The notes under the pieces were generated by a model that had not been told where the DNA came from, made no database searches, and saw only the letters and a program-made list of their open reading frames with translations. The translations under genes and the position numbers were made by a program. Positions 44,427-56,470 of a DNA stretch of 64,000 nucleotides are shown here, piece by piece. Numbering within the stretch: position 1 is the first letter of the stretch; the number at the start of each line of letters is the position of its first letter. The DNA is from Austropuccinia psidii (taxonomy: Eukaryota > Basidiomycota > Pucciniomycetes > Pucciniales > Sphaerophragmiaceae): contig JALGQZ010000002.1 in NCBI GenBank assembly GCA_023105745.1, positions 47,962,497 to 48,026,496 on the forward strand. The letters are read 5' to 3'.

Positions 44427-46479
44427 ATAGGTGGAGAAATTAAGAAAGTATAGAGTTTTTGAAAAAAAGGAGGAATTCAGTGAAATGTTTTATCAAATGC
44501 CAGACGAGTTCCCTCCCAGGGTTGGATAGTCAATAAGTATGTGAGTTTTTTTTTTTGAAATATCCATCTTTTATAGAGTTAAAATAAGATTTATTGCTTA
44601 ATAATGGAGGAATAACTATCTAGACTACAGAGTGATGGTATAAATAAGGGTAAAGAAAATAGTAGATAAATTTTGAAAAAAAATAAACTTTTTTTAAAAC
44701 AGGATCTCAAGGGTCAAGGTGTGATGAGATATTTTACCTCCAAAAGTTAAAGTTGTATAGGGTATGAGATAATGAAAAGAATTCTAAGCTAACATGGTTG
44801 GTTCTATTGTAGAGATAATGTGTAAAAAGGTTTTGAAAAAGTGCGAAATAAAGGTCTGAAATTGAACTGAATTTTAATTTTCACTTATTGATAAATTTAC
44901 CTTTGAGTAATACAACTTGTGTAATATGCAGTTATCCAAACCTCAATACAGGTCATCTTTATAGCACCAAAGCAATTAGAATAACCAATTCCAAATTTAT
45001 AGAAAAATAATTAATATAAAAGGTTCCTAATGCAAATTTACAAGTACTTTTTACACTTCTGTCTAAGAAGATTTAAATTCAATATATAATTAAAAAGAAA
45101 TTTTCTTACACTCCAAAACCTGATTCTCAATAACCATACAGGAATTCTCCTCGCTAAAATCTTTTCTTTGTCAGGTTGACAAGGTCTTTCTAATACACTA
45201 CTTGAATATATTTTGAGGATTCTTTCAGGGGTAAAAAAGACACCTTAAGCTTTGAGATTTCAATCTGAACCCTGATTTGAAATAAACATATGCAAATTCC
45301 CATATCTCAAATGTTTTCTTTGTCAGGTTGACAAGGTATTTCTCACGTACTACTATAATATATTATGAGAAGTACTTCAGGATTGAAAAAGTTTATTAAA
45401 GAGCAAAATTTCACTCTAAAAATAATTTTGAAATTAATATAAGGGAATATGCACAGTTAGAGAAGTCCTTTTCCACATTTTGAAAGCTTAAGGCCCCCAT
45501 ATTGTCTCTCATCTATCCATTTCATGAGAATTTTCGGGACAAAGCTAGAAATTAAAACAGAAAAACATGAAGCAAATAGCTCCCAATATTTTTCAACCGT
45601 AGATTCAGTGTGATAAGTTATCGGTGCTATATGTTCTCAATAACCTTTTCAATGTATAGTTTCTATGGCAGATGAATTGTGTGATTTGACTCTTCTGAGT
45701 GCATTATTTTCCATGTCTCACTGAGGTCTAGATCCAAAAATTAGAAAATCCAGTACTTACTAGGACTTATTTCTGAATACCAATAATAAAAAATGAAAAT
45801 TTAATTTTTTATCTCACATATATTCTTATTTGTAGTATTAAAATCTCCCTGAGTGTCCATACTATCAGTGTTTGTGAGTAGGGATGTTATTTCCTTGTCT
45901 TAATTTGAGAAATAAACTTTCAACCCCTTATATGTTAGAAAATAATCAATGAAATTATTTCATGGCTTCCAAATCTTCAGCTTCTCTACAATACTCCTCA
46001 ATACCTTAAGTGGATCATCACATCTCTTGACCAATTCAATTCAAACATGATGATTTGGGTTTTTTTAACCTTTTAATCTACCTTTAGCCAGCTGAAAGAA
46101 GTGTAAAGCTGGATAATTTTATCGTGAAGCTGTTTTAATTCAGTTATAGCTTTAAAAGGTCTTGAAGAGGTTGTATTTGAGTTCTTTTAAAAAATCAGAT
46201 GTGCTAATGGTATCTTGTTAAAACTAAAACATGATTCCAGATATCTTATCAAAATTATTTCTACTTCCAATGGATAATTACATTTTCCTTTTGGGATATT
46301 GATTTTTAATGCTATATCTTGATTTTCAGGCTGGGTCTATGTGGAATCTATGAGACAGTAATTAAAACCTTTCACTATGAATTTGACACATAAAAATAGT
46401 ATAATAAAGAATTAGAAGCGCTCTAATATTGAAAAATAAGTTTGATGAGTCTTTTAAAAGACCTGATTTCAATTATTAT
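44427..46479. other. AT-rich stretch with a ~151-bp tandem duplication
   Basis: TTTTCTTTGTCAGGTTGACA occurs at 45162 and 45313. Each is followed by AAGGT, TTTCT, CTACT-like words and a GAGGATTCTTTCAGG or GAGAAGTACTTCAGG block, so a unit of about 151 bases is duplicated. The rest is AT-rich and I see no gene. Confidence 0.5.
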
Positions 46480-47900
46480 CAATCTTCTTATTATAATTAG
46501 AGCTAAAATGATCAATATTATAATTATATCTTAAAATAATCCCAGGGTTACTTCTGTGCAAGACAGAGTAACCACATGAGAATAAGCTGACAAGATGATG
46601 GGAGTTTTTCCTAGGTGGGAAAGACTACTTTTATCTCAAATAAGATAGGGGAGGGAAAAACTCTTACCACATTGATGGAGTGAAAAGTTTTACTCAGTTG
46701 GTTGGTTTGTGGTATAATAAAGCCAATAACATCTATATTGGTGTAAAAAGGTGGTTTGGGAACCACATCTCAACCTGTTTCACCCACAAGAGGCTTGAAT
46801 CTTCACCATTGGAAGGTCCAGCCATATTCTAAAATTCAGAACATTCAAAATGAGGTAATCATCATCTCTGGGTGACCATTATTTCTCAAGCTATGAGGTT
46901 TCAATGTAAAAACACTAACTGAAGGGTTTTGACACCTCATAATTCAATTTTATAGATAAATTCCCACAGTAGCAATATATAGAGTTTCTAGTTTATCTTT
47001 ATAGCTTTTATTATTAGTAATTAACCTATAAAAAGCCCTTAGGTGGCTTCAAACCCTCATAATTCAACTATGTAGGATATTATCCCACAGTACCACTTGA
47101 GGTGGGATTATAGCCTTGAATCCTGGATAGATTTTTCAGTTTTCAAGATAAAGGGCTCAGAAGTGGCTCAAATTGTCGCCACAGGTGAGCTATAAATAAT
47201 GGCCAAATGTTCAGACCCACTTTGGATTGAGTATTCCAAAGCTATACAGGATTAAAGTATCTTTACATTTTTGTGAAATATTCTTTTTATTATCTTAAGA
47301 GAAAAATTTCAATAGCTTATAAAAGGTGTAAGATATAAGGATACTTGTTAGCTTCTTATGTATCCCTGATCTGACCCTTCCAGAAAAAATTTCATTTGGA
47401 AGGTCTCATGAAAACTGTGGAAGCTAGATGAGAGGTGAAAAATAGTGTTAATTTTTAATTTTCCTAAATACTACTTGTATGGTAATTTCTGATCCAGTTG
47501 TGCTATAGTATTTAAAGTCACCATTAGATAGCCCTTATTGATCTTCTTAATAAAGGACTCCATTTGGTGAGTATTCTGTACAATACCTAGTTTTTAGATG
47601 AGAAGTGAATATTAAGGCTTATAATACCAAAGCATTCATAAAATTAATGACTTGGTTGATTCTTATTGATTGGTAATAAGGATGGTATTTTCTGAATAGG
47701 GAATATTTACTCTTTAAGATGGTCAAATATACATATTTAATTTTGTAAAGCTCTTAATTTGGTACTTGTGGCCTTATTGTACCTTTATTAGCTTAAGTAT
47801 AGGTAAAAAGCTGTGTATTTCACCCTTTCTTGAGTACCATGTGGTACTTTTGGATTTCATTCTTGTGCTCTATTTTTGTGTCACAGGCTGGAATTTATCA
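46480..47900 (+). repeat. Partial second copy of repeat E
   Basis: It matches 39060-40300 in the same orientation. Shared blocks include the GTGGTTTGGGAACCACATCT hairpin remnant, GTTTCACCCA, TATGAGGTTTCAATGTAAAAAC, TTTTGACACCTCATA, GATGAGAGGTGAA, TTAGATAGCCC and CTTGTGCTCT...GTCACAGGCTG. Similarity fades at both ends, and the promoter half of repeat E is not present. Confidence 0.65.
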
Positions 47901-48079
47901 TCCATATGGAGTGAAACTTAATCAAATAACATACTTAAAGCTAATTTTATTGATGAAGAGTAGGCTTTGAAAAATGATAAATCAATTGACACAAGGAGGG
48001 AAGCTTCTTTTATATTCCTGGTGGAAAATTTTAATTAACTTCAAAAAATGAAAATATCAATATATTATCATATCTGGAA
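47901..48079. other. AT-rich junction downstream of repeat E copy 2
   Basis: No gene or repeat was recognised. Confidence 0.25.
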
Positions 48080-48650
48080 CTTTTTTCTCTGATTAAAAGC
48101 TCAATTCTAGAAATGGAATGAAAAATCTTTCAGAAATAGCGCATACCAGAATATTTTTGATGAAAAATATAATCTCACCATCTTTGAAATGTTCACCAAG
48201 CCATTTATGCATTGTTGTATATGACATGCTTTTAAATTTTGATCCACTAAAAATCTGAATTGGAAATCCTTTTTTGAGTATAGTTGATAGTGCTTTTAAA
48301 AGATTTTTTTGGATCAGTGTATGAATTTCTACCCAAATATCTTTTGTACAAGAGCCATATCACATAGCTATATTAGTGAATCTTCTTTCATCTTTGATGA
48401 TAGACTTCTCAGGTATGTTATCTTTATTTGTTGTAATTTTGGGATTCTGTAATAATTGCTTCTTGGTGCTAAGCTGATTGAGTATTTATTGTTTTATCAT
48501 CATTTTCATTACTTATGATAACTGAATTTTCTTGAGTAAATATTTCACAATTGACCAATGAAGAACTGGTTGTATTCACCAAAATTCCCCGAAAAATGGT
48601 AATAGTATTTGAATGCACTTGGCCTCTTGATTGTGATGATATAAAAAGGA
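48080..48650 (-). pseudogene. Decayed minus-strand gene fragment, unknown family
   Basis: Reading the minus strand gives EKSIIKDERRFTNIAM, GSCTKDIWVEIHTLIQKNLL, ALSTILKKGFPIQIFSGSKF, SMSYTTMHKWLGEHFKDGEI and ISERFFIPFLELSFNQRKKF, with isolated stops. The residue mix is protein-like. I cannot name it. Confidence 0.4.
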
Positions 48651-48999
48651 TAAATTAATTGAGGAGCTTCAGATTTTTCATTTTGTTGAAACACCTCAAG
48701 AAATTTTCATTGTTTTTGAGATTGTTAGATGTATCTAAATAAAGCAATTTATTATCATTCTATGTGGACACCTAATAATTCCCCCTTTTTTGGATTTTAC
48801 CTTATTTTGAATTGTTTTTAAGTCTCTCTTAGGTCCTCTGACGTCTATTCTTAAATTTCTACATATGAGTATAGCTGTGATTCCATTCCAAATTTCAAAT
48901 ATACTTAACAGAAAAGATATAAGTTTGATTATTAAATACTATATATTATGGTATATTTCAATTGAAATTCATAATACACTCAATCTTTCAAAATTACCA
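48651..48999. other. AT-rich, no feature
   Basis: I see no open frame, repeat or signal. Confidence 0.3.
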
Positions 49000-49290
49000 T
49001 GCCTTTTTAAATTGTCTCACTCAAATACTTAGGCATCCATTAATCCTTTGCTATTCTCTTCCAGTTGGAGATACTCTTTGTAGAATTTCTTATGACTTGG
49101 ATCTTTTTTGCAAACTCAATTTCACAATAGAAGATGACAAAATCTCCTTCCTCCCATGTGGATTCTACTCTTTCAGGGAAAGGAGGTTTGATAGAACATT
49201 GATTTACTTTAGCTAGCTCAATCACAAATAGTCAGAGCCCTATAGGTATGATAAATTCATCAGGCGCCAGAGAGCTCATTGGTGGGAATT
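49000..49290 (-). pseudogene. Decayed minus-strand gene fragment, unknown family
   Basis: The minus strand reads PPMSSLAPDEFIIPIGL and then, past a stop, VIELAKVNQCSIKPPFPERV, ESTWEEGDFVIFYCEIEF, VIRNSTKSISNWKRIAKD and WMPKYLSE. It may belong to the same dead gene as 48080-48650 or 50119-50391, which are also on the minus strand. The family is unknown. Confidence 0.35.
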
Positions 49291-50118
49291 AGGGCTGGTG
49301 GAAAATCAAGAGAATAACCAGATTGTATGAAGCTTTCTGGTAAGTATAAATTCATATCAGGACTATAATTTGAGTCACAAATTGATTATCCAATTGATTA
49401 TCACTATAATTAATTACCTCTGTATTTATGCTTCTCTTGGAAGAAGCTATAGTAAATGGGTGAATAAGCTTGTATTAGACCTTGAAAAATAAGGCTAAAA
49501 AATGTTTTTTTTTTTCAAAAATTAACTGTTTAAAGTCAAGCTTTCGAAAAAATAAACTCATTTAAAGGAAAACTATTTAGATATAATAAGAAAAGATAGA
49601 GTGAATTAGTGGATTTCAATAAATCCCAGGGAGAAACACCCTTAATGCACCACTTAAATATATATTTGGCCAGTATGATTGTAACCCACAATCTGCCTAT
49701 GGATATCATTACAAAATATGCTATATCTTTTTCTGAATAGGAGAAAATATCCTGACTGCATTTATATATTAATCAAGTGTCACATATTCCTTTAACATGA
49801 CTTTAGGCCATTTCCAAAAAATAATTACCTTCCCCAATGTGCTCAATGGATCTTATTTTTACGCATATCATTTCAAACTTCATATTTATGAAATGGATGA
49901 CAAAATAAACTTGGTATTTTTCTCAGTCTTTTAGAGTGAGGGAAAAACTTGAAAAAGACTTGTACCTACCCCAATTTTATTAATAAGCCTCACCAACATA
50001 CCAAACTATTTAGAGCGTATTCGAATTCTTTGATTGAAATTCCTCTTTCCATACAAAATTTCTTACAAGGTAAATATGAGTTTCAACCCCAGGTTGACAT
50101 TGAAAATTGAAATTTACA
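49291..50118. other. AT-rich stretch, no clear gene
   Basis: Minus-strand readings are broken every few codons. No domain can be made out. Confidence 0.25.
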
Positions 50119-50391
50119 TTAGCCTAGTAGTTTTATCACTTTCACCTTGTTATTAACCCTAAAACTCATAGATATCTTCAATATATTCTTAGTTTTTTTC
50201 CTTTTCCCACGATATAACCCTTTTTCACAAACACTTTCCTTTCCTACCCATATCCTGAATTCCTCAATAGACAATATTCCATCATCAATTGAAATACTGC
50301 TCAAAAGGTTAAGTAGACTGTTTTTCAGCATATGTGAATCTCCAAAACCTACGGATTCCACCATAAATATCATATTATTCAGATCACACAA
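50119..50391 (-). pseudogene. Short open frame, possibly part of a decayed minus-strand gene
   Basis: This is open for 90 codons: FMVESVGFGDSHMLKNSLLN, SISIDDGILSIEEFRIWVG and CEKGLYRGKRKKTKN. The overlapping plus-strand frame (50147-50452) is less protein-like. The family is unknown. Confidence 0.25.
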
Positions 50392-50452
50392 ATGGGCTGC
50401 AAGTTCAAATTACAATCTTTCTAGCCAATCTCTTTGTGAAAACTTGGAATAA

Positions 50453-51339
50453 ATTAAAATTTAAATATTAATTAATTCTGGTAATTTTACTTCTGAAAAA
50501 TTCATAAATCAATTTCATATTGAAAATCCCTTTTCCAAATATTACACAGAAAAATCCTAATTTCACAGAACCAGGAAAACAAAATAGAGATTATCTTCAA
50601 TTTAAAATTTTTTTATTTGAAAACCAGTCATAGTTTCCTCTTTAAATAGAACTATTTATTCCTGTTATTGAAATGATTAAATTTTAAATAATATTTTTGA
50701 GAACCCTTAGATTCAACAGCCCTCTCCAAGATTGATGATGTTGAAACATTATTAGCCTTTGCGAAAAAATGGCCAAATAACATTTCTATTTAATCACCAA
50801 AAGGAGCTCTCACAAGGGAAACAATGTATAATTGGAATGTGAGAAATATGGTTATCAGATATCCAATTCTAAAAAGTCTCTCTAGAGTCTTTCAAGTACC
50901 AAGAAATGTGGCTGTCTGTTCAAGCTTAGAGCCTTAATTCCTGAACCTGGTAAATTAGGTGAAAATTTAACTACAATCTTAATGCCTTTTTTTATTTCCA
51001 AAATATTTATCATATTATTATAGATTTACCGTTCTATTTTATAAGATATTTGGTATTGTTGAGCTGGGGATTCAAGCAAAAACACCCTCTCTCATCAACT
51101 TCTTCAGTGCCTCCTATATCAATGGTAGCCAAACTCAACCCAAATCAAGCTCTAACACAGCTTCACGAAAAAGAAAACATTGGGACCACAAAATTAACCC
51201 TTTATAATTTAAAAAAAGCTGAAATATTAAGAAGAATCATGGCCAAGTCCAACTTGAGTATCTGTTAAATCTTTTTAATGGGAGATATTTGATAATAATG
51301 AAAATATAAAGAAAGTTTAATCTTAAAATTCATAGTTCA
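50453..51339. other. AT-rich stretch with a short plus-strand open frame
   Basis: At 51050-51268 a 72-codon frame reads FKQKHPLSSTSSVPPISMVA, KLNPNQALTQLHEKEN and KKAEILRRIMAKSN. It is S/P/K-rich and may be an N-terminal linker of a dead gene, but the start is not ATG. AAAAGGAGCTCTCACA at 50799-50814 resembles the LTR-A terminus but lacks the rest of that LTR. Confidence 0.3.
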
Positions 51340-51563
51340 TGTCAACCTTTGAGATATTACCACATATCTAAAAAGTTCACAAACAAACTTGACAATATTT
51401 ACTCTAATAATAAGTATTAAAATTATTACCTTAAAAACACAGAAATTCTATGAAAAGGCATAAATTATTGATTACCTCTTGACATAATGAATAACAATGT
51501 AAAATAAATTTTACCATAAGATTCATATGGTAAATTACACATATAGCATTTTGATGTCATATC
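51340..51563 (+). repeat. LTR-C copy 2, left part
   Basis: It starts TGTCAACCTTTGAGATATTACCACATA, matching the LTR-C start at 6649. It follows the LTR-C sequence through AACAATGTAAAATAAATT to GATGTCATATC and then stops at the gypsy B insertion. The sequence resumes at 61885. Confidence 0.75.
51559..51563. repeat. Target-site duplication of gypsy B, left (ATATC)
   Basis: ATATC before the LTR start TGTGAG corresponds to ACATC at 61880-61884, with one C/T difference. In the uninterrupted LTR-C (6649-8669) the same place reads GCATATCTGTAAAG. Confidence 0.7.
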
Positions 51564-53767
51564 TGTGAGCGTTAGAGGTATTTTTATATACCCAAAAGAC
51601 CACAAGTAACAAATAATATTATAATTATAAATTAATAAATTTATTCATATTATGAAAAAATATTAAAATATAATTATAAAATTTATATATAAAATTGAAA
51701 TTTCAATCATAATTTAAAATTAAAATTACATTGAAAGTTAAAATTGTAAAAACACATTTTTACTTGAAAAATTTAAGTAAAAATAACTTTTCAACAGAAA
51801 TATTAATATCAAAATGTTTTTGGAAAAAGGTTGAACAATATTTATTATAGATTTTCATCCAATAAATAAAATTAAGAAAATTATTTCACCATTGGATTCC
51901 TCATAAAAAAACAAGGTGGGGTCACCTCTGGGTGAAATTTCTGTAACTCAACTCTACATAGGCTTAAATTAAGTTTTTAGTATTTTTTTATGGAAATTGA
52001 AAGTCCTCAAAGCTTTAGTTGAATTCACACTAAATGTGGTGTCAAAAATCAATTTTTTGTGTTAAAATTGAGGTGTGGTGTGTAGTTTAGAAGCTATGAG
52101 GAATTGAAGTATTTTCAATTGAGATGTCACAATGTGTGCATGTATTAAATAAGTGAGCTTTTATTTACATATGAGGTATCAATTACTACAGTTTGGAATG
52201 TAATAACTCAATTGAATTACACATGTGAATTTCAATTATAATACATGATGAAGAATTAAAGAAAAAATAAATTGGAAATATTAATTCTGGGGGGAAAGGG
52301 AATCTTGGCTCCAAGGGTGCCAGAATCCCCCAAATTCTTTGCTGACAGGTGTGGGGTGTCAAACTTCATGCAAACCTTCATCACTTTTGGTGTGTAATTG
52401 AGTCACAGGGTCTGTGACCCAATTGATGATGAGGTTTTGATACCAACCAGGGCAGTTTTAACTGTTTCCAAGAGGGTAAAACTACCCTTAAGTTGAAAAA
52501 ATCTCATTAAAAACATCTTAAACTTGTTTTGACATATCTTACAAACATTCTGATGTTTTTTGAAGGTTTAAAATTAGGGATTAGTATAGAAATGGCTTAT
52601 TTAAGATACTAAATTGGCTGAAACCAGCACTTTTTTGGTCCAAACCAGGGTTCAATGATTCCATAATTGGCTTTTCTGTTGTCAGAGTGATTTTCACGCC
52701 TTCCAATATTAAATTTCACTTTTGGAGTAAACAAATTGGTGGCTATAAGATAATGTCTTCTTTGCCCTCCTTTTCTCTTCATGTTAGAATCTTTTCCTTT
52801 TATAATTAGTTTAAACACTGTTAAACCAATCAATAAAAGATTCCATCCACCCTTTTTATATCATCTTAAACCCTTCAAACACATGAAAATATCATCATAA
52901 TCATTTTTTGTAACTTTTACAATTAATTTTACCCTTGAACCACCCCATAAGTGAATTAAACCATCTTTCATCAATTTTAACTTTGTCACTCTGTTTCCAA
53001 ATTAACTTTGGTCACTTTTGGGCATTTTTTCTTTTTAATAATCTTTTTAAATACTCTGTTCTTATATTAATTTCCTGCAGTTCTTTTCTCAATTAATTCC
53101 AATTGAAATTTCTCTTGAAGAAATCTCTTTTGTAGCCTAAAATATCTCTTATAGAATATCTTTGGATAAATGTTTAGTGTTGTTAAAAAAATAAATCTTT
53201 ATAATATTGTTGTTTTATACTTAGAAAGTTAAAACAAATAAATTCTGTGTGTTTTCTCTTAAAACTCTTGAACCATTTTTATATCATTTTGAACCTTTTA
53301 GCCACATGAAAATATTTTTACAATCATTTTTACCCTTGAGCCAACCCATAAGTGAATTGAAGCATCTTTAATCACTTTTAGCTTTTTCACTTTGTTTCCA
53401 CATTCAATCTGGTCACTTTTGGGAATGTTTTCTCTTTAATAATATTTTTCAGGACTCTGTTCTTATATTAATTTCCTGAAGCTCTTTTCTCAATTAATTA
53501 CAATGGAAATTTCTCTTGAAGAAATTTCTTTTGTAGCCATAAATATCTCTTGTAGAGTAATTTTGGATAAATTTTTATTGTTGGTAAAAAAATAAGTCTT
53601 CATAATATTGTTTCTTTATACTTGAAAATTTCAAAACAGTGCATTTGGTGTGTTTTATTTAAAAACCCTTAAGTTTTACTATTTTTAATTGAATCGTACC
53701 TCATACAGATTTTGAGAACAGGAAAAGTAATTGATTTTCAATCAAATTTTCATATCCACACCTTACA
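51564..53767 (+). repeat. 5' LTR of gypsy B (2.2 kb, with internal duplication)
   Basis: It starts TGTGAGCGTTAGAGGTAT and ends CACACCTTACA, followed by TT and the primer-binding site. It is about 430 bases longer than the 3' LTR because of a tandem duplication (52853-53275 and 53276-53675). A hairpin with 13-base arms (one mismatch) around GGT lies at 52395-52423. Confidence 0.85.
52853..53675 (+). repeat. ~423-bp tandem duplication inside the 5' LTR of gypsy B
   Basis: TTTTTATATCAT at 52853 recurs at 53276. The following phrases CACATGAAAATAT, TTTTACCCTTGA, CATAAGTGAAT, GGTCACTTTTGG, TACTCTGTTCTTATATTAATTTCCTG and TTCTCTTGAAGAAAT repeat in the same order. Unit 2 lacks about 22 bases (TTGTAACTTTTACAATTAAT-like). 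The 3' LTR has only one unit. Confidence 0.85.
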
Positions 53768-53769
53768 TT

Positions 53770-53787
53770 TGGGGGCCCAGCCATGAT
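53770..53787 (+). other. Primer-binding site of gypsy B
   Basis: TGGGGGCCCAGCCATGAT follows the LTR end with a 2-base gap. It begins with TGG and resembles primer sites complementary to tRNA-Pro 3' ends known from other LTR elements. The tRNA identity is not proven. Confidence 0.55.
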
Positions 53788-54229
53788 ATTTTACCTGTGA
53801 AATATATTTTTTGCTTTTTTAATCCTTTTTTTCTTACATTGAAAACAGGCAAAAATGATCAAAAATACTCATAATTTAAAAAATCATAAAAATAAATCTT
53901 TTTTCATACTATAAGTGAGGTTTTATTTTTCCATTTCTCTTTTGGGAAACCTTTTTTCCTAATGAATTGCTTTTTCATTTGATTTTAGTGTCTGAAAATG
54001 TAGTAATACAAGAAAATATTGAAACAGCATGAACAGCTACTATCATTATATGTGCAAGTACTGTTGATTATTATCATAATAACATTGTTATTATAACTCA
54101 TAATACTCAACCAGAGCCAATTTTTTCTGAATTAATCAATTTGGAGGTTAGTAATACCCTCCAAAAAGCAAAGAATTTGGTCAATAGCAAGTTTTTTGAT
54201 GTAAAAAATACTATTTTAAGATTTTTTAA
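53788..54229 (+). other. Leader of gypsy B
   Basis: This is AT-rich untranslated leader. A GTAATACCC...CCTTCAGCCAG stretch (54152-54251) could be read as an intron, but no comparison supports it. Confidence 0.3.
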
Positions 54230-56430
54230 TCTTAATTATGCCTTCAGCCAGATCAGGAGCAAGCTATAATCCCTCAAGAAGCTCCCAAAAAGGTCATAGA
54301 TGTGATTATGGCAGAAGCCAATCAGCTACATAGGGACAAGGGTCATTAAATGGATCCTAAACTGACAAATTATGCCATTCTGAAGCTGATAACACTTTTT
54401 TACCTTCAAAAAGAGCTGACGCCACCACAAGAAGCCTCAGTGTACATATACAAAGCCAGCCAGAAGGCTTAAAAAAATGCACTGAAGCACAAAGAGTACC
54501 ATATCCTTGCAGATATGTCGAAAAACTTCATTAATTATTACCTGACTGTGAGAAAATTCCTGGGCCATCCCAGAGCTTGCAAGTCACTGAATGGATGGCA
54601 TCCATTGAGGTAAAAGAAGAACATGATGCTTTTAACAGCAGAATGGGCAAAAATCAACCCTCCACAACCCAAACAGGTGCCAAAACCAGCCCAAATAGCC
54701 AGCAGCAGCAATTCCAACATGAAAAAGCAGCCACAAGCTCATAGCAAGGGCAAAGGAAAAGCACCAGCCACAAAACCATCCAGCCAGGGCTAAAGAATCC
54801 CCAAGATTCAACAAGATTCCATGTAATTCTTTTTTCAGATGGCCAGAACCATGATTGAGCTACAGAAAAAGGAGGAAGCCAGATGAAGATATAGGAAATT
54901 ATTTCTGACATTTTAGATAGAATTCCAAACTTTTATATGACTGTAAATGGTGTGAAAAGTCATATTTCTGATAAAACTTCATCAATTTGTAACAATGTTA
55001 AGACAACTAATCTGCATTTGAGCCAAATTGATGAGACAATTATGTGTTTTGAAAATTTTTTAAGAACAATTGATACTTCAAATAATGAATGTTTATTTGG
55101 AAACAAAATAAGTGAGCAATCTTCCATTATAAAAGATTTGAAAGATAAATATTCTAATTTCAATATTGATGAAATAGTTGAAACAAGAGTAAAAAAGCCA
55201 TAATTATAATTGAAGAAGATAATAAGGAAGTCCTTGATGATATTTAAAGCTCATTTACTGAGGTAAAGACATATAAAATTGCCTTTAAAAAGTGTTTTGA
55301 TACCTCACAAGAAGAATCATCAAGATTGACAATGAAATTGAATCAAGTAATTTCTGATAATGCTAAACAAACTGAATTATGGAAAGAAATGAAACTTAAA
55401 GAATTCATGTATAAAATTGAAGTAATAAATCTTATAAAAAGCTTCTAACATGAATTCAGAAATTCCCAAAGGTGTAGCACCAGTAAAATGAATGAAATTG
55501 AACAATTACTGAACACCTTAACAAGAATTTCTACACCTCTGAATCAAAATGAGGGAACAAGGAATTCCAACCAACAATTATTGGATTTAGAAAATTAACA
55601 TTGAAAAAATGAATATTCCACTTTTTTCCATAACTTGGAACCATCAATGGGCCAAGCACTTTTGAAAAAAGTACCAAAACTTAAATAATGGCCTCACTTC
55701 AGTGGTGAAGTAGAATATGACCATAGGGAATTTATCAGAGGTATTGAAATGATAAAAGAACACTTTTAATTACCAGACAGATTGGTAACACCAAGATTTA
55801 ACACCTTGTTTACCAAGTCAGCTCATAGATGTTATATCAATTTAAGGCAAGCACATGGACACCAAAGTTAGACTTGGTGGAAAACCCAAATTATCAACCA
55901 ATTGGCCAATGAAGCTTGGAGATTTTAAGTGGAAACAGCCTTTGAATCTGCTAAATACAATGCTGACAAAGACAAAGCCTTACCATGGTTTTGCCAACAG
56001 AAATACAAGTTAAAAGCATTATATCTCAACATTTCAGAATTGATGATTCATAGAAGAATTCTGATACAATGTGGAGATTACTTAAAGCATAATGTCAAAA
56101 TAAGGACTACTGAACAATCTTCAGAAGAATATATCATAAATATATTACAAAAAGTAACCACCAGAGCCAGGGTTGGTTCTAGCAGGGTGGATCTTAAAAC
56201 AAGGTTTAATACTCCTTGGAAAGACTCTGTGGAAAAAAATCCCAAAGATAACTCTGATAATATTAATTATTAATCTGCAGATACTATCAGCAAGCTCCAT
56301 ACTTTCCAGAGCACCACACATTGAGCTAATACATTTACAAAAAAGGAAAAAATCAATGAAATTTATATTGAAAAAGAACCTGATGTTTAGAAAGATGATT
56401 TGAATGAATAAAATTCAGATTATAAACATA
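54230..56430 (+). pseudogene. gag of gypsy B, decayed
   Basis: The first part (54240-54790) reads PSARSGASYNPSRSSQKGH and, near 54640, TTQTGAKTSPNSQQQQFQ, a low-complexity S/Q/T-rich region. After frame changes, 54890-55200 reads EIISDILDRIPNFY, SHISDKTSSICNN, QIDETIMCFENFL and SIIKDLKDKYSNFNIDEIVE, probably coiled coil. The Gag core runs about 55600-56270: FFHNLEPSMGQALLKKVPKL, WPHFSGEVEYDHREFIRGI, LPDRLVTPRFNTLFTKSAH, WWKTQI, AFESAKYNADKDKALPWFC and ILIQCGDYLKHNV. The expected zinc knuckle near 56285-56340 has lost its cysteines and gained a stop. Several stops and at least two frameshifts. Confidence 0.8.
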
Positions 56431-56470
56431 AATATTTTCTGAATCTTCAAGTGATATAGAAAATATCAGT

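Noticed and set aside
44503..44530. GAGTTCCCTCCCAGG as a second LTR-E end
   Set aside because: The resemblance to the GGAGTTCCCACA terminus is short and no upstream LTR blocks accompany it.
50799..50814. AAAAGGAGCTCTCACA as an LTR-A terminus
   Set aside because: Only the last 16 bases resemble the LTR; the upstream promoter and array blocks are absent.
54152..54251. Intron in the gypsy B leader (GTAATA...CAG)
   Set aside because: The splice-like ends are weak and no second copy or frame argument supports it.
54538..54911. Minus-strand open frames with C/W/F/G-rich products
   Set aside because: They overlap the Q/S/T-rich part of gypsy B gag on the plus strand, whose GC-richer codons leave the opposite strand open.
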